In this document: positions 1-11,501 of the stretch, piece after piece
How the letters are laid out: each line of letters opens with the position of its first letter
Position numbering within the stretch: position 1 is the stretch's first letter
Assembly (NCBI GenBank): GCA_006503475.1
Contig: RSEH01000374.1
Location: forward strand, 1 to 33,125
Direction of reading: 5' to 3'
Source of the DNA: Stentor roeselii
Lineage: Eukaryota; Ciliophora; Heterotrichea; Heterotrichida; Stentoridae
DNA length: 33,125 nucleotides
Translations under genes and position numbers: made by a program
Notes under the pieces: model-generated
Seen by the model: only the letters and a program-made list of their open reading frames with translations
What the model was told of the DNA's origin: nothing
Databases searched by the model: none

Positions 1-342
1 AAATTTTTTTTGGGATTTGGTTTGGAGGTTTGATTGAGTTTTGAAGGAAAGTTGGGTAAGGATGGAGGATGGAGGATGGAGGATTGAGGATTGAGGATTG
101 AGGATGGAGGATGGAGGATGGAGGATGGGAATATGGAGAATAAGGTTTGGATTAGTGGGATTTTGAGAAGAGGTATGATGAGAAAATTTGGGTTTTGAAA
201 AAAAGTCATTTTTTAATATTCTGTCTATTTCATTATAGTGAATTTGTATTAAGGTGGTACCGATCAAACACCAATTAAATAAAAAAATCATTCATCATCA
301 CCTCATCCCAATCGAGGCTAACGTAATTTATTACCCAAATAA
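1..342. other. Gene-free 5' flank of the RBR ligase gene
   Basis: No supported ORF. The first 190 bases are G/T-rich on the + strand and contain a short tandem repeat at 60-129. From about 240 the sequence becomes A/C-rich and leads into the start codon at 343, so the last ~100 bases probably hold the promoter and 5' UTR of the RBR gene. I recognise no promoter motif. Confidence 0.6.
60..129. repeat. 7-bp minisatellite, 10 tandem units
   Basis: Ten perfect-length 7-bp units are read directly. Units 1-3 are GGATGGA, units 4-6 are GGATTGA, units 7-9 are GGATGGA and unit 10 is GGATGGG. The variant units are grouped rather than scattered, which suggests block duplication by slippage. The tract is purine-rich on + and lies outside any gene. 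Confidence 0.95.
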
Positions 343-1605
343 ATGGAAATAAAACAAACCGATCGATCAATCCAAATCGACGAAGAAAAAAAAATAATCC
401 CAAGTTATCAACCTATTTCAATAAGAGAAGACCTCGACCCTCAGCCCCTTCTCAAAACTCCAACCTCGAAAAACCTCCACCTGACGACTCCTGAAAACAA
501 AAACTACGAAGAAAACGTTTCTGGCTATGCAGTCGAGCCATGCAAAATTTGTGAAGAGGTAAAGACGGAGATGTTTAAACTATCCAATTGTTTTCATTGT
601 TTCTGCAATTCCTGTCTGTCAGATTACATCACCTTCCGAGTGCAAGAGGCACAAGTGAATAAAATGCCATGTCCTGGCCATGAATGTGGGATAGATCTGC
701 AAGAAGATGAGATTAAACAACTTATTTCTCCTTTAAACTTTGAGAAATATCAGGTGTTTAAAAGAAATTCAGAATTGAATAATAATCCTTTCCTTCGCTG
801 GTGTCCGCTGCCTGACTGTACAGGTTACGACTTAGGAAGCGTAAAGAAAGACCGTCTAACCTGCAGTATCTGCTCTCATCAATTCTGCTACTACTGCACT
901 GCTCCCTGGCATTCCAAAAGTAAATGCATCAAGAAATCCGACAAAGATCTCGACGAATGGAGCAAAAAGCACGATGCAAGATTCTGTCCAAACTGCCGGG
1001 TGCGAGTCCAAAAGACAGTCGGTTGTGATCACATGACCTGCTCGAGGTGCAAGTTCGAATGGTGCTGGCTTTGTGGAGAAGATTACAAAATCGGACATTC
1101 CAGCAAGTGTCAGGTGTTAAAAAACAGAAAATGGAATAAACCTTTGAGGATTTTGATTATGTTTATTTTTTCAGCTGTTGTTTTAATCATGTTCCCTGTG
1201 TTTGGATTTGTTATGTTTGTGTATGAAACTGATATGGGATTTAATCATGATGCGCAATTTTTGTTTAAATGCTTGAAAAAAAGAGGATTGGTTTATTTGT
1301 TTGCGGTTTTGGGTGGATTGGTTTTGACACCTTTTTATTATGCTCTTGCGCCGATTGTTATTGGGATATTGTTGATGTATAGATTTTTTAAGGAGTTTTG
1401 TTGTTCGAAATGTGCAAGAGTTATTTTTTCACCGCCTTTTGGGTGTTTGATTAGTCCTCTTGTACCTTGTGTTGCTTTGATAGTTGTGATTTGTTTGACG
1501 ATTTATGGGCTGTTCTTTTTGATGATAAAGATATTTATTTGTATTAGAAGGTGTTTTGACCCGAAGTTCATGATAGTTAACACTAAATATCAACCCATGT
1601 TTTAA
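343..1605 (+). CDS. Membrane-anchored RBR-type E3 ubiquitin ligase
   Basis: 420 aa. RBR ligases take ubiquitin from an E2 onto a catalytic cysteine before passing it to substrate. RING1 runs from about residue 67 (CKIC) to 115, with Cys/His pairs including CFHCFC. The IBR spans about 134-195, with CSICSHQFCYYC. RING2 spans 215-246 (CPNC, then GCDHMTCSRC); the expected catalytic cysteine is Cys228, in the family-typical GCxHM context. Three hydrophobic stretches follow at about 268-294, 315-346 and 370-401, so this is a tail-anchored multi-pass protein like RNF144/RNF19, probably facing the cytosol from an endomembrane. The N-terminal 65 residues are polar and unfamiliar. The gene ends TAA, 21 bp from the stop of the convergent RCC1 gene. 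Codon choice differs sharply between its two halves. The domain call is firm; substrate and exact compartment are unknown. Confidence 0.93.
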   Translation: MEIKQTDRSIQIDEEKKIIPSYQPISIREDLDPQPLLKTPTSKNLHLTTPENKNYEENVSGYAVEPCKICEEVKTEMFKLSNCFHCFCNSCLSDYITFRVQEAQVNKMPCPGHECGIDLQEDEIKQLISPLNFEKYQVFKRNSELNNNPFLRWCPLPDCTGYDLGSVKKDRLTCSICSHQFCYYCTAPWHSKSKCIKKSDKDLDEWSKKHDARFCPNCRVRVQKTVGCDHMTCSRCKFEWCWLCGEDYKIGHSSKCQVLKNRKWNKPLRILIMFIFSAVVLIMFPVFGFVMFVYETDMGFNHDAQFLFKCLKKRGLVYLFAVLGGLVLTPFYYALAPIVIGILLMYRFFKEFCCSKCARVIFSPPFGCLISPLVPCVALIVVICLTIYGLFFLMIKIFICIRRCFDPKFMIVNTKYQPMF

Positions 1606-1626
1606 TCTAATCAATCTTCCATCCAA

Positions 1627-2841
1627 TCAATGTGTCGTGGTCATCACCAAAGTATGCATAAATCCCAAAGCCACATCAACCACATCCTCTTCAACCTGTT
1701 TAGGAAGTAATCCATTGACAAGACTCATCCTTTCATAAAAATCTCCATTCAAATACCTATAATCCTGCCCTCCCCAAGTCCACAACTCTAAATTTTCCAT
1801 CAAAGCAGCAGATCGTTCAAATCCCGCAAAAATCCTCAAAACCTTCGCAGAAGAAGGAATAACAATAGGCAAAGCAGAGCTCTGGTCTTCATCAGCAGCT
1901 GCTCGCATTCCATCAAGTTGTCCATAAAACTTATTTCCAAATCCATAAACCGTTCCACTTTCTCCTAAAACCAAAGAATGTTTAGTTCCACAAGCGACAC
2001 TAACAGCTTTTTCCGGTAAAAAGACCTCAGCAGGTTCTTCAACATATGTTTTTGTACTGACCTGTCCACATTGTCCGTATTCATTTTTCCCCACCGCGTA
2101 AACTTTTCCATATTCATTCAAGAAAAGTGAATGATTCTGACCTGCTGCCATGTCGACGATTCCTTCAATGTTAACTCGTGCGAATTGTGTGATGCAAGCT
2201 TTGTAGGTGATTAGTTTTATTGGAACTCTGCCGAATGCAAAGTTTCCTACACGGCCTGATGCGAAGACCTCGCCGGTGTGAGTGAGGAATAAAGAGTGTT
2301 GATAACCTGCTACACATTTCACGATGAATTTGTCGAGAAGGTCTTGGGCCATTGCGGGGATTAGCTTCGGGGAATAGTCTTTTGTTCCGCATTGGCCTCG
2401 GTGGTTGTCTCCCCAGGTGTAGCCTCGGCCTTCTGAGTCTCGAGCGACTATGAAAGCACCGCCGAATGAGACTTCTTCGAGGGGAAAGGTTATTGATGCT
2501 TCTTTACGCGGGAAGTCAACTCCTTCTCGTAAGGAGATCCATGGAAAGGGAGAGTAACGCTGAACGAATTTCGCTAGTTTAGGGTTTGTGTTTAGAATTT
2601 GGATTATCTGCATTTGAGAACGCACGTCGAGAGGCCAACCCCATAGAAGAAGCTCTCCTGAACCCAGAAGACACATTGACTGTGCATAGCTCGAATGAAT
2701 ACTTTTCGCTTCAACCCGATGCAGTCCGGGTATTTCCACAAAATCTTCCGCACTCTGATACATATTCCCCAAAGCAAGTTGTCCAAAAAAATTAACTCCT
2801 CTACCATAAACACTCTGCAGCTTGACAAGTTGCTTCGACAT
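1627..2841 (-). CDS. RCC1-repeat (beta-propeller) protein
   Basis: 404 aa. Seven RCC1-type blade signatures are visible, for example YGRGVNFFGQL near the N-terminus, YTWGDNHRGQCG, YAVGKNEYGQCG, YGFGNKFYGQL and LWTWGG. RCC1 propellers act as Ran exchange factors or as generic interaction platforms; the sequence alone does not decide which, and the blades here are degenerate compared with true RCC1. I chose the ATG at 2841. The open frame runs on to 2913, but those extra 24 codons would overlap the coding region of the divergent cyclophilin gene. The two start codons are then 26 bp apart. It ends TGA. Tail-to-tail with the RBR gene. Confidence 0.85.
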   Translation of the reverse strand: MSKQLVKLQSVYGRGVNFFGQLALGNMYQSAEDFVEIPGLHRVEAKSIHSSYAQSMCLLGSGELLLWGWPLDVRSQMQIIQILNTNPKLAKFVQRYSPFPWISLREGVDFPRKEASITFPLEEVSFGGAFIVARDSEGRGYTWGDNHRGQCGTKDYSPKLIPAMAQDLLDKFIVKCVAGYQHSLFLTHTGEVFASGRVGNFAFGRVPIKLITYKACITQFARVNIEGIVDMAAGQNHSLFLNEYGKVYAVGKNEYGQCGQVSTKTYVEEPAEVFLPEKAVSVACGTKHSLVLGESGTVYGFGNKFYGQLDGMRAAADEDQSSALPIVIPSSAKVLRIFAGFERSAALMENLELWTWGGQDYRYLNGDFYERMSLVNGLLPKQVEEDVVDVALGFMHTLVMTTTH

Positions 2842-2867
2842 AGTCAAAATTCTGTGACAGGATATAA

Positions 2868-3443
2868 ATGAAAGGTCACCTCTTATTACTCCTTCTAATA
2901 TCCTCATTTGCACGAGTTCACGACGCAGAAATCACGAACCGAGTCTTCTTCGACGTTGAAGCCGGTGGAAAGCCTCTCGGCCGAATCGTGATGGGTCTTT
3001 ACGGCAAGGTGGTTCCTAAAACAACAGAGAACTTCCGAGCGCTTTGCACTGGAGAGAACGGAAAGACCTCGGACGGCAAAGCTCTTCATTACAAAGGTTC
3101 AGTTTTTCATCGCGTCATTCCTCAGTTCATGATCCAAGGCGGTGACTTTACACGTGGCGACGGGACAGGCGGCGAAAGTATTTATGGAAAAAAGTTCCCT
3201 GATGAGAACTTTTCACTTAAACATAAAGCTCCAGGTCTCTTATCAATGGCGAATGCCGGGGCGAATACGAATGGTTCTCAGTTCTTTATCACGACAGTGA
3301 CAACACCTTGGCTTGATGGAAGACACGTGGTCTTCGGAGAGGTACTTGAAGGTTTTGACGTTGTTGAAAAAATAGAAGCTCTTGGAAGTCAAAGTGGAAA
3401 AACTAAAGAAAAAATCGTGATTGTTGACTCAGGAGAACTTTAG
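2868..3443 (+). CDS. Secretory-pathway cyclophilin (peptidyl-prolyl isomerase, cyclophilin B type)
   Basis: 191 aa. Cyclophilins catalyse cis-trans isomerisation of X-Pro bonds and help proteins fold. Residues 1-20 form a clear signal peptide (a run of six leucines, then a polar cleavage region), so the enzyme enters the ER. The catalytic core is intact: Arg82, Phe87, Met88 and Gln90 in [14 protein letters not shown], Phe140 in GSQFFIT, and Trp148 and His153 in [10 protein letters not shown]. The tryptophan is the one linked to cyclosporin sensitivity. The C-terminus ends SGEL and is not a proper KDEL signal, so ER retention is not obvious. It stops TAG, only 10 bp from the stop of the convergent PRP8 gene. 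Confidence 0.96.
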   Translation: MKGHLLLLLLISSFARVHDAEITNRVFFDVEAGGKPLGRIVMGLYGKVVPKTTENFRALCTGENGKTSDGKALHYKGSVFHRVIPQFMIQGGDFTRGDGTGGESIYGKKFPDENFSLKHKAPGLLSMANAGANTNGSQFFITTVTTPWLDGRHVVFGEVLEGFDVVEKIEALGSQSGKTKEKIVIVDSGEL

Positions 3444-3453
3444 GAATATAGGT

Positions 3454-6400
3454 TTAGCTAAATTTGTCTTCAAAGTCGCTGTAGTCTTCTTCGTGGGCTT
3501 TTGAGAATTGAAGGAAATGAGATGGACGGTGGATCTCGTGGAAGAAGTCTTTAGGGTTGTCGATGATTAAACCGTATTTCATGTGGGTTGAATGACTTAT
3601 ACCTGTGAAGTTACAGTTCCAGATACCGTTGTCTGGAACCATGAAGAAACCGAGGAACTTGTCGGTTAGAAGAAGTTGGATTCGGCTTGAATAACTGCTG
3701 GAGTAGTCTGATGTGTCTTTTGCACCTTTTCCCCATTCGATTCCTCCGGATGTTAAAGTGAAAGCTGATAAGGTACATGATCCTGGAGTTAAACTCACTG
3801 TTATTACTACTCCGGCTTCTGACCAGGATTCGTTTTTGGTTATTAGATTTGCTGTGTATATCACGTCTGATGGAGAGAGAAGTGTTGTCTCGGATGGCTG
3901 CGTGTGAAGCCAGCCTAGAGGATCAAGGTCTTTTAGATAGGGATGGTCGGGGAGTACTTTTGGGAATGTTACTGTTTGGTGATTGCCCACCTGTGGAACC
4001 ATAACAAGACATCTAACTTCCCTAACCTCAGAATGATCGGAAGGTGTTAATCCAAACATAAAAGCTCCAACCTGAGTTTTAAGATCAGAGACATTAATAA
4101 ATTTTTTCAGTAAATTTTTCGGTAAAACAAAAACAACCGATGAATCCTCTTCCTCTTTATGCACATAGATATGTGAAGTCCTCAAATGAAGATTAGTTGC
4201 AGAAACAGCTCGAATTCTCCAATCAGTTCTCGAAGTGAACTGAAGTTGTTCATAAGGAGTCCAAGTAGTAACCGTGATTTCCTCATTAAGTGCATTAGTA
4301 GTTTTCGATGTAACAGCTTCCTTTTGTTCCCTTGCCTTATCAACCTCATCAACCTGTTGCTTATTAAGCGAAGGAGGAGCGATGTCCATTCCCAAGATGA
4401 TATCTCTTATTTCACTTTGAGTCAACGAGCCTATATTCACATTATTCTTCTTGCTATAGTCCGTCAAAATCAAATTCTTCAGCTCGACCTCCACATTGAC
4501 CCACTCATCATCAGTCAATGTCGGCCAGATATGGTTCGGCTTGGTCACCGTTGTTTTGTCAGGCCTCATAATAATCTTCGCTCTTTCATTATTCACATAA
4601 AGTGCTCTTAAAACCAACACAAGTCTACAAAAAGCAGTAAAAGGCGAAATCGACTTAAGCCAGTCATCGTATAAGTTAAACAAAACCATGTCTGGAGAAG
4701 TTGCTTTTAAAATCAAGTCACCGAATTTCTCAATCTTTAAAATTGCCTGAAAGGGCAACTGCAGTTCAGACCCTTTAATGACGATGTTGGGAAAGTCTAA
4801 CAAATGGACTTCCAGAGGGTCTAACATTCCTTTTCGTGTCACGATTATTTGTTTTGGTTGCTCTTCGACTGGCAAGGATCGAATAAGCAAAGCTACTTCT
4901 TCTGCTGTTTTCCATTTTGCAAGTTGACCCAGTCGCTTTTGACCTCCCCACAGTGAAGTGTGAATCACTTTGAGGAATAGTTGCCCGGATTTAGGATTGA
5001 ATATAAAAATCGCACCGTTTATTGGCTTTGTTGTCAAGTTGCCTTCGAAGGTCTTGTGGATCGTCACTCGGTAAACGTTCGAGTCGTCTACGAACCAGAC
5101 TGTTTGGTTTGAAAATAATTCACCGTAGTTTTGACTGTTTAGATATGGCTCTGTTGGCTCTGATGAGTAAAGTTGTAAACCTTTTCGGATTCTTTCGCGT
5201 AATACGTAGAGGGCCGGACTTGCACGCATTATTTTTGATAGGGATTGGTGAACTAGAGTTTTCATTCCGGGAAACCAGTTACCGTAACCACTGTGTTGGT
5301 TGTAGGCGAGGTCGACTCCGAGTAAGCACCCTGTTGGTGAAGGGTATAGTGTCAGGGTGTGGTCTGAAGAATAGTCCAAGAACTTAGCCCTCACATATCT
5401 TTCAATATCATGACTATCATAATCTCCCCACCTAAGCTGAATATCAACCCAATACTTATTACTAGTTCCAAGTTCAAAAGTATCTTTATGATCCGTTAAC
5501 AGCGAAGGATGCGACATCGGCCACTTATAACTAGCAAAAAGTAAAATATCCGCACAAGACGAGTTCATCTTATAAGACTTCCTCGGATGAATAGTTTCTT
5601 TCTGAACAGTTTCAATTTCCAAAGCTTCCATCTCAACATCAAAAACCTGGCACATATCCATAACAATACTTTCATGAATTTTCTGCCACAAATGTGCCCT
5701 AAATATCTGAATCAGTGATATCTTTAAAGTAGGAATTTTCCCATGCATAAAAATTCCAGTTAAATCAAGTTGAACCTGGAACCCAACATAAACATTAGCC
5801 CTATTAATAGTAGGACTCCACCACAATGTAAATCTTCTATTTGGTATCTGATTCAATCCAGACCTTTGTGCATGAGTGAGTTTTTTATACTTCATCGACT
5901 CTTCAAACCCGCTGGCCTTTTCCCAGAAGAGTCCTTCCCAAGTAGGGAAAAAAGTGCCTTTAAACAAAGTATGTTCCAAGATGCAATCAACTCCTCCCAA
6001 TGCTTGAATCATGTCAGTCCGATAGTTATTTAAGTTCCAAAGTTTTCCATCATGTCTTTGATGAGTCCACCAAAACGGGTTCTGTTTCAAGACTTGATAT
6101 TGTTTAAAGTCCTGCCTCATTCTCCATCCTTTATCATAAGCTAGTGTCAGTCGATCTTTTTGAAACAAGGTGTTAATCCTAGGAATTCCTCGGTCCCAAG
6201 AGTCTTCCAGGTCCTCCAACGTCAGTCTTCGGTTCTGAGCTTGGGCCTCTTCACGCTTTAAAGCATATTCCGCCCATACTCGTTGAGAGTCGGAAAATTC
6301 ACTTTCCCAGGTCTGGATGTAACGATAAAGGTTAGGAATGAACTGGTCTTCTTCGTGAGTCATGCCTGATCGAAAGTGAGTCACTCCGGAGTCAGTCTGT

Positions 6401-9400
6401 TTGGAGTATCTTCTGTCGCTTTGAGGTATCAAGATGTGCCCCATGGATAACATTCCGAGTCCTCCTAGTTCTTTTGGTGTGTAAAAAACAACAGGAGGAA
6501 ATCTTGAAGGCATCTTTGAATTCAAACCGATTTTAATACGAGTTTGAATTTTATTCTCACATTTGACTAGAAGGTCTAATAACTCTTCTGTGTGAATAGC
6601 GGCTTCTCGGTAGTAGGTCATTAGGCCGATAAGTGATGTGTTCCATTTGTTAGCGATTTTTGTGAAGGTGGTCGAACCTGAAGCCATTAAAATCTGTCGA
6701 ACTCGGTTTTCAAATTTTTTTAAACCTTCGTCGTCGACTCGAAGAAAGGCCTGGGCAGTGATTTGTTTTGTGCTTTCATTATGCAAACGCCAGACTCCAT
6801 CTCGATAAACGAATTCATCAGTCAACATGCGGCATCTGGGTAAAATTCTTACTTCGAAGCCACACATGTTAAATAGCAAGTTTGGATTATCTTTGCTGTA
6901 AACACTTACAAAGGAATTTTCCCAGTCAAGGGTGGTGACTGAACGAGGAAGACGATTTTTCATTTCCCAAAAAATTGCTCTTCCCAGGTTCACATCGTGT
7001 TTAATTAGTCTCATTCGGCAGTCCCTTGGCCAGCATTTTTTGTTGTTGTATCCGACGACGTTTTCATTGTTTGGGTCAGGGTTTTCTATCAGGTATCTCT
7101 GCATTAGTTCTCGGGCTTCTTCGGCGGAAAAACGGAAGACTATGAAGAGACGGTCAATATAACGACAATAAAGTCTGATTGGATGACGAATTTCAGTCCT
7201 TATGTCAGGAAATGTTAAAAATTCATTTGGGTCAGTCGGACTTCCTGCTAGTTCAGAAGCTCTTTGAAGACCGAGAAGCATTATATCGATTGCCATGGCG
7301 TAAAAACCGAAGACAAATGAACCGTACTGAAGTCCTCGAATGAATCCGTAGGAGTTGGTGTGGCTCATGTCTTTGTAACTGATGATTATGTTGTTTTTGC
7401 TTGACATGTAGTCAGCCAAGTTATGATCAACAATAAGTCTCAACAATCGATTAAGCAGTGTCAAGTCGATTTTTTCATAAACCTTCTCAAGTTTCGTCTG
7501 CATCAAAACCGTGCACTGTCCTTGTCCGACATCCCAAATATCATGCAAATTATTAATTCCCTGGCACCACTTATAAACCAAAAGCGGAGGTGGTTCAGAA
7601 TCCGAAGGTTTCATCCAATTAGGAAAGAGTCTTCTCTTATCAGCTTCATACCACAGGTACTGATCAAGATAAGCATCAGTGATTTTTTCCAGAGGTTCAA
7701 TTTCATAGACCGGAATAAGATGCGAGTAAAGATCCATAAATTCAATATTAACTTCTTTAAAGCTTCTCATAGTCAACAAGTGTCTTTTCACCCTGCTGAG
7801 AGATTCATGCGGGTTGTCATAAGCCTGTTCAATAAGGCCAAGTTCTTCTCTTTGTGACTGGTTAAGGCGAGACTTGACACTATAAGACTCTTTAAGTCTT
7901 TCCAGACACAATACAAACAACTTGGTATCATGTTTGTAGTTAAGCGGGGGAAAGGGAATAGGAGTGAATCTCCTGCTTTCCAGCCAATGAACCATCGTAG
8001 AGTAAATAGCAACAGCTTCTTCAGGTGACAGATAAGGTCCATCTTTCAAGTAATTATGTTGTCTCTCCTGTTCCGCCTTCAGCCAAAGTCGTGTAAGTCT
8101 TCCCAAATTTTTCTTACAAACCGTTTTATCAACAGTAGCTCCTCTTCTAATCCTCTCCCTATTATAATAAGCAGCATTTGCCCACCAGTCAGCTTTAGCC
8201 TTGATATACCTCAAAATCAAATTTTCAATAGGTGCAGGTAATCCAGGTACTTTCCAAGGAATATTAGCCTTCCAACATCTCCAAGCTTCACTTAAATGTT
8301 GCAGAATAGTTTTAGTCTTATTGTCTCTAACACCTTCAGGCATCATATCTTGAATGTCCAACATGACAGCAGCGCGCATTTCAAGGTCAAAGTGACTTTC
8401 AACTCGTTGTTTCGTGACAGTCTTGCCAATCGCTTTGCTATGACGGCCTTCGAACTGCCGGGCAAGCAAGTTGCCCAGCCACCTTTCGAGAAGTGGAACA
8501 ATGCCACGAAGGAAAAAGAGCCAAACGCGCCAGCCGGGCACCCAGAAGCCGACCCCAGGGCCTTTGTTGACGGGGCCGGTGTTGAAGCGGTAGTAAACAA
8601 GGTGCTTCAGGTCTTTGCACATGCGCACTTGACGCATTAAACGGTATTTGTAACGGTACATCCCCGTCAATTGACCCACGTGAGCAAATACGTATTGAAG
8701 ACCGTCTGCTAGGTGGAAGGCGTCAATGTTTGACATTCGGTAGTGAACGTGGGTGTCTACTATTATCTTGATCATCCTAAGTATTTCTCTACAGAGATGA
8801 AAGGCGTTACCGAATCTTGACTTTTTACGCTCTTTTGTTGTTAAGGTCTTGATTGGCTTCAGGTTAAAGTTGTAGTCTAGGTGTAGGTAGTTTAGGTTTT
8901 TACGGTGGATTAGAAGGTTTAACATGTTGTAACCTTGACGGCAGACTTGCAACCCAGCTTCAACCCAATCAATTTCCGTTTTCTGAAAATACTTAGTCCT
9001 TTCAAAAGCCTTAAAAATGCTTCTCTTTGTAACAGTCTTTGACTTTCTATGATGCAAATTATTACTTACCCAGATCTTCAAAAGTTTCTGATAAGACACC
9101 CTGACCTTGACAGGATAATTAGGAGGGCAATGTTCCCTAAGCCACCCAGTAATAATCGGAACATCACAAGCCCTTCGAGTTTTCCCAGTTTTTTTATTAA
9201 AAGGATAAGGCGCCCAAAGCAAAGAAATGCCTCCGGCAGTTTTTTCCGTTTCCAAAGGAAAGCCTCCTAAGAATGCTTCAACATTTTCAGGAAGTACCCA
9301 GTCCTCAAATTCCTGGTCTTGACTTTCTTGACTTTCTTTCCCGAAACGATAGGCTGGAAGCGGGTTTATCACTGGATCGAAGTAAAAAGTTGGCAAACTC

Positions 9401-10344
9401 GGGTCGTCTTGTTTTATGTAAACTGACGCGGGCTTGTGGTAACAGGCAATGTCCACTCGACGAGGCCGGCTGTTGTAAAGAAAGGGAAACGCGATGCGGT
9501 ACTCTGTTCGTAATGGACTCCTTGCTACGATTTTGTTTATGTCGTTGAACTCGTTCCAGTCCTCGTCGTCTTCGAAGTTGTCACGGAAGAGAGGCTCGAA
9601 TTTTGGACCTCCTGGAATTGCTACGTTTAGAGCTTTAGCTGTGTAGAAGGATCTTAGGTCGAAGAGGTAGAAATAGTTCGAGTCGGTTAAGTCGCTTAGC
9701 ACTTGGTTTGCCAGTCTATGCAAGTTCATCATCACACTAAGAGGAAGTTTCCAATTGCGATAACTAGGTCCATTGACCATATTCGTATAAACGAGTGGTT
9801 TATGATCATAAAACCAGTCAAAAACAGGATTATCTTCCTTTTCATCAAGTTCCATCTGAATAGGTTCCATGGGTTCCATATGCAAGATGTTTTCGCCATA
9901 GTCAAGAGGAGGTTCTTCATCATCAAAAGGAGGGAACCTCATTCGTTTAAAGTGTCTTCTGTCGCGCTTTTCTCTTCTCATCATGATCCACATGGTTCCC
10001 CACTGAGCGAGGTAAACCGGTTCAATGACCTTTGGCACTTCAGTGACGAAGGTGATGGCTCCAGTCACATGATAGAGGACTTCCACATTTCTCACCTGTT
10101 CCCAGGGCATGGGCATATTTTCAAGAAGCTTGTAAATTGCATGAGGAACGTATTTTAAAGCTCCTAAATAGGCTCGCTTGTCATTTCTGAAGCGCTTTGA
10201 TGACATGTCTCCATGGTCTTTGATCAGTTTTCGGAGGATTTCAGGAGGAAGAGGCTCTTTCACGCTTTCTTTGTAGCTGAACTTTTTACCTGAACCTGGC
10301 TTCCATTTGGCCTTTTCTTTGGACTTGGCTTCCGAAGATGACAT
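3454..10344 (-). CDS. PRP8: Pre-mRNA-processing-splicing factor 8 (U5 snRNP core)
   Basis: 2296 aa, close to the usual ~2300-2400 aa, in one uninterrupted frame with ATG at 10344 and TAA at 3454. PRP8 scaffolds the spliceosome active site, cradling U5 and U6 snRNAs and the splice sites. Visible landmarks are the N-terminal [13 protein letters not shown] and NRKLP-like block ([20 protein letters not shown], about 190-215), the central reverse-transcriptase-like region, the endonuclease-like region ([16 protein letters not shown], about 1510), the RNase H-like domain (from about 1650) and a C-terminal Jab1/MPN domain (about 2030-2296) with [10 protein letters not shown], which lacks metalloprotease residues. 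The HRPSHFL segment near the end, mutated in human retinitis pigmentosa type 13, is conserved, as is a short acidic, aromatic tail. No intron was noticed, although this protein must splice 15-nt introns. Strand skew and codon choice change in blocks along the gene. Confidence 0.99.
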   Translation of the reverse strand: MSSSEAKSKEKAKWKPGSGKKFSYKESVKEPLPPEILRKLIKDHGDMSSKRFRNDKRAYLGALKYVPHAIYKLLENMPMPWEQVRNVEVLYHVTGAITFVTEVPKVIEPVYLAQWGTMWIMMRREKRDRRHFKRMRFPPFDDEEPPLDYGENILHMEPMEPIQMELDEKEDNPVFDWFYDHKPLVYTNMVNGPSYRNWKLPLSVMMNLHRLANQVLSDLTDSNYFYLFDLRSFYTAKALNVAIPGGPKFEPLFRDNFEDDEDWNEFNDINKIVARSPLRTEYRIAFPFLYNSRPRRVDIACYHKPASVYIKQDDPSLPTFYFDPVINPLPAYRFGKESQESQDQEFEDWVLPENVEAFLGGFPLETEKTAGGISLLWAPYPFNKKTGKTRRACDVPIITGWLREHCPPNYPVKVRVSYQKLLKIWVSNNLHHRKSKTVTKRSIFKAFERTKYFQKTEIDWVEAGLQVCRQGYNMLNLLIHRKNLNYLHLDYNFNLKPIKTLTTKERKKSRFGNAFHLCREILRMIKIIVDTHVHYRMSNIDAFHLADGLQYVFAHVGQLTGMYRYKYRLMRQVRMCKDLKHLVYYRFNTGPVNKGPGVGFWVPGWRVWLFFLRGIVPLLERWLGNLLARQFEGRHSKAIGKTVTKQRVESHFDLEMRAAVMLDIQDMMPEGVRDNKTKTILQHLSEAWRCWKANIPWKVPGLPAPIENLILRYIKAKADWWANAAYYNRERIRRGATVDKTVCKKNLGRLTRLWLKAEQERQHNYLKDGPYLSPEEAVAIYSTMVHWLESRRFTPIPFPPLNYKHDTKLFVLCLERLKESYSVKSRLNQSQREELGLIEQAYDNPHESLSRVKRHLLTMRSFKEVNIEFMDLYSHLIPVYEIEPLEKITDAYLDQYLWYEADKRRLFPNWMKPSDSEPPPLLVYKWCQGINNLHDIWDVGQGQCTVLMQTKLEKVYEKIDLTLLNRLLRLIVDHNLADYMSSKNNIIISYKDMSHTNSYGFIRGLQYGSFVFGFYAMAIDIMLLGLQRASELAGSPTDPNEFLTFPDIRTEIRHPIRLYCRYIDRLFIVFRFSAEEARELMQRYLIENPDPNNENVVGYNNKKCWPRDCRMRLIKHDVNLGRAIFWEMKNRLPRSVTTLDWENSFVSVYSKDNPNLLFNMCGFEVRILPRCRMLTDEFVYRDGVWRLHNESTKQITAQAFLRVDDEGLKKFENRVRQILMASGSTTFTKIANKWNTSLIGLMTYYREAAIHTEELLDLLVKCENKIQTRIKIGLNSKMPSRFPPVVFYTPKELGGLGMLSMGHILIPQSDRRYSKQTDSGVTHFRSGMTHEEDQFIPNLYRYIQTWESEFSDSQRVWAEYALKREEAQAQNRRLTLEDLEDSWDRGIPRINTLFQKDRLTLAYDKGWRMRQDFKQYQVLKQNPFWWTHQRHDGKLWNLNNYRTDMIQALGGVDCILEHTLFKGTFFPTWEGLFWEKASGFEESMKYKKLTHAQRSGLNQIPNRRFTLWWSPTINRANVYVGFQVQLDLTGIFMHGKIPTLKISLIQIFRAHLWQKIHESIVMDMCQVFDVEMEALEIETVQKETIHPRKSYKMNSSCADILLFASYKWPMSHPSLLTDHKDTFELGTSNKYWVDIQLRWGDYDSHDIERYVRAKFLDYSSDHTLTLYPSPTGCLLGVDLAYNQHSGYGNWFPGMKTLVHQSLSKIMRASPALYVLRERIRKGLQLYSSEPTEPYLNSQNYGELFSNQTVWFVDDSNVYRVTIHKTFEGNLTTKPINGAIFIFNPKSGQLFLKVIHTSLWGGQKRLGQLAKWKTAEEVALLIRSLPVEEQPKQIIVTRKGMLDPLEVHLLDFPNIVIKGSELQLPFQAILKIEKFGDLILKATSPDMVLFNLYDDWLKSISPFTAFCRLVLVLRALYVNNERAKIIMRPDKTTVTKPNHIWPTLTDDEWVNVEVELKNLILTDYSKKNNVNIGSLTQSEIRDIILGMDIAPPSLNKQQVDEVDKAREQKEAVTSKTTNALNEEITVTTWTPYEQLQFTSRTDWRIRAVSATNLHLRTSHIYVHKEEEDSSVVFVLPKNLLKKFINVSDLKTQVGAFMFGLTPSDHSEVREVRCLVMVPQVGNHQTVTFPKVLPDHPYLKDLDPLGWLHTQPSETTLLSPSDVIYTANLITKNESWSEAGVVITVSLTPGSCTLSAFTLTSGGIEWGKGAKDTSDYSSSYSSRIQLLLTDKFLGFFMVPDNGIWNCNFTGISHSTHMKYGLIIDNPKDFFHEIHRPSHFLQFSKAHEEDYSDFEDKFS

Positions 10345-10537
10345 TTATAAGGAAAGATGGGATGTGATGATGGATTTTTATGGAAGATTTTAGGTTTGGG
10401 GGTAAGGAATATTTATATGGCTTGAATGGTTGATTTTAGTATTTATTGTTGATATTTATTTTAATTGGGTATCTATAGATAAATTTTAGGGATTTTTCAA
10501 TATTGTTCAAATAATTATCTAGAATATAAATTTTAAC

Positions 10538-11251
10538 ATGAGTGCTGCTTTTTATAATAAATACAAGAGCTTATTTTTTGATGACAATGATCCTGAGCCT
10601 CTTTCAATGAACTATTTCGGTGTCCGACCAAAAAACTCATTAAACATCTACCCAAGTCAAAACCTTGCATCTCTAGCCCAGCACTACAACATCCTTCCAA
10701 AAGAACTCGAAATTCCTCGAGCAAAAGTAGAAGAACTGCCATCATACCCAGTTCCAAAACCTCCAGTGACAAAACTGGACCCATTGCCATACAAGCCTTC
10801 ATTCATCGAAAACAATTTGAAGCAAGGGAAACTTGACTACTACCCAGAGCAAGTTTCATCATTCAAAGAAAGTCCTCGTCGAAACAACAGTATTCAAAAG
10901 TTGCCTCCAATTCAACAAGAGAGCTTTAAGACTAACTTGCCTTCCACATCTTTAAACCTTCCAACAAATGCAGGGTCTTTCAAAGAACCTGCAAAAATCC
11001 AAGATTTTCAAACTTCTAGTCCGGAAATACCGAAGCCTTTCGTCGAAAACTTGAGAAATGCGAGTTCTTTTGAATTGAAAAAACAGAAATATGAAGATAC
11101 TAAAGGAAATATTTTCCCTGATAAACCTGAACCGCCGAAACAACTGAGTCCTTATCAAGAAGCTGTGAAGAATAGAAAAGATGCGAAAGCGAAACTGGCT
11201 GAAAGGAAACAAAGGTTGAAGGATTTGTTGGCGATTGATCATATGGTTTGA
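10538..11251 (+). CDS. Hypothetical proline-rich protein
   Basis: 237 aa, not recognised. The N-terminus (MSAAFYNKYKSLFFDDND) is followed by a long region rich in Pro, Ser, Lys and Asn with recurring short PxPP and LPSxP-like pieces, probably disordered. The last ~30 residues (from about 205) are strongly charged and helical (VKNRKDAKAKLAERKQRLK), possibly a short coiled coil. There is no signal peptide or membrane segment. It is divergent from PRP8 with 193 bp between the starts, and ends TGA. Being uninterrupted, rich in CCA/CCT codons and well spaced, it looks like a genuine gene. Confidence 0.7.
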   Translation: MSAAFYNKYKSLFFDDNDPEPLSMNYFGVRPKNSLNIYPSQNLASLAQHYNILPKELEIPRAKVEELPSYPVPKPPVTKLDPLPYKPSFIENNLKQGKLDYYPEQVSSFKESPRRNNSIQKLPPIQQESFKTNLPSTSLNLPTNAGSFKEPAKIQDFQTSSPEIPKPFVENLRNASSFELKKQKYEDTKGNIFPDKPEPPKQLSPYQEAVKNRKDAKAKLAERKQRLKDLLAIDHMV

Positions 11252-11501
11252 TATTAGTGTAAGTTTTAATAGTATTTGAGAGAGTGGGATGAATTTATTG
11301 GTTGATTAGTTTATATATTCTTTTTAAAGGGTATTTAAGAGTTATTATTAACAAATTCGATTTTTTTGTAATGTAGTTTAGTTGAATCTTTTTTATATTT
11401 TCTTTCAAATGATTCAGATAAGTAATCAAAAAGTTAAAATTCGATCTTTTATGCTCTTCTATTGTCTTTTAGTGTAAGATACTTTTCTGATAGTCTTATA
11501 A

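Noticed and set aside
2842-2913. 24-codon N-terminal extension of the RCC1 protein
   Set aside because: It would overlap the start of the cyclophilin coding region; the ATG at 2841 matches where the propeller begins.
8296-8640. Open frames antisense to PRP8 around 8296-8640
   Set aside because: They are shadows of a strongly conserved coding region with a biased third position, and have no recognisable domain.
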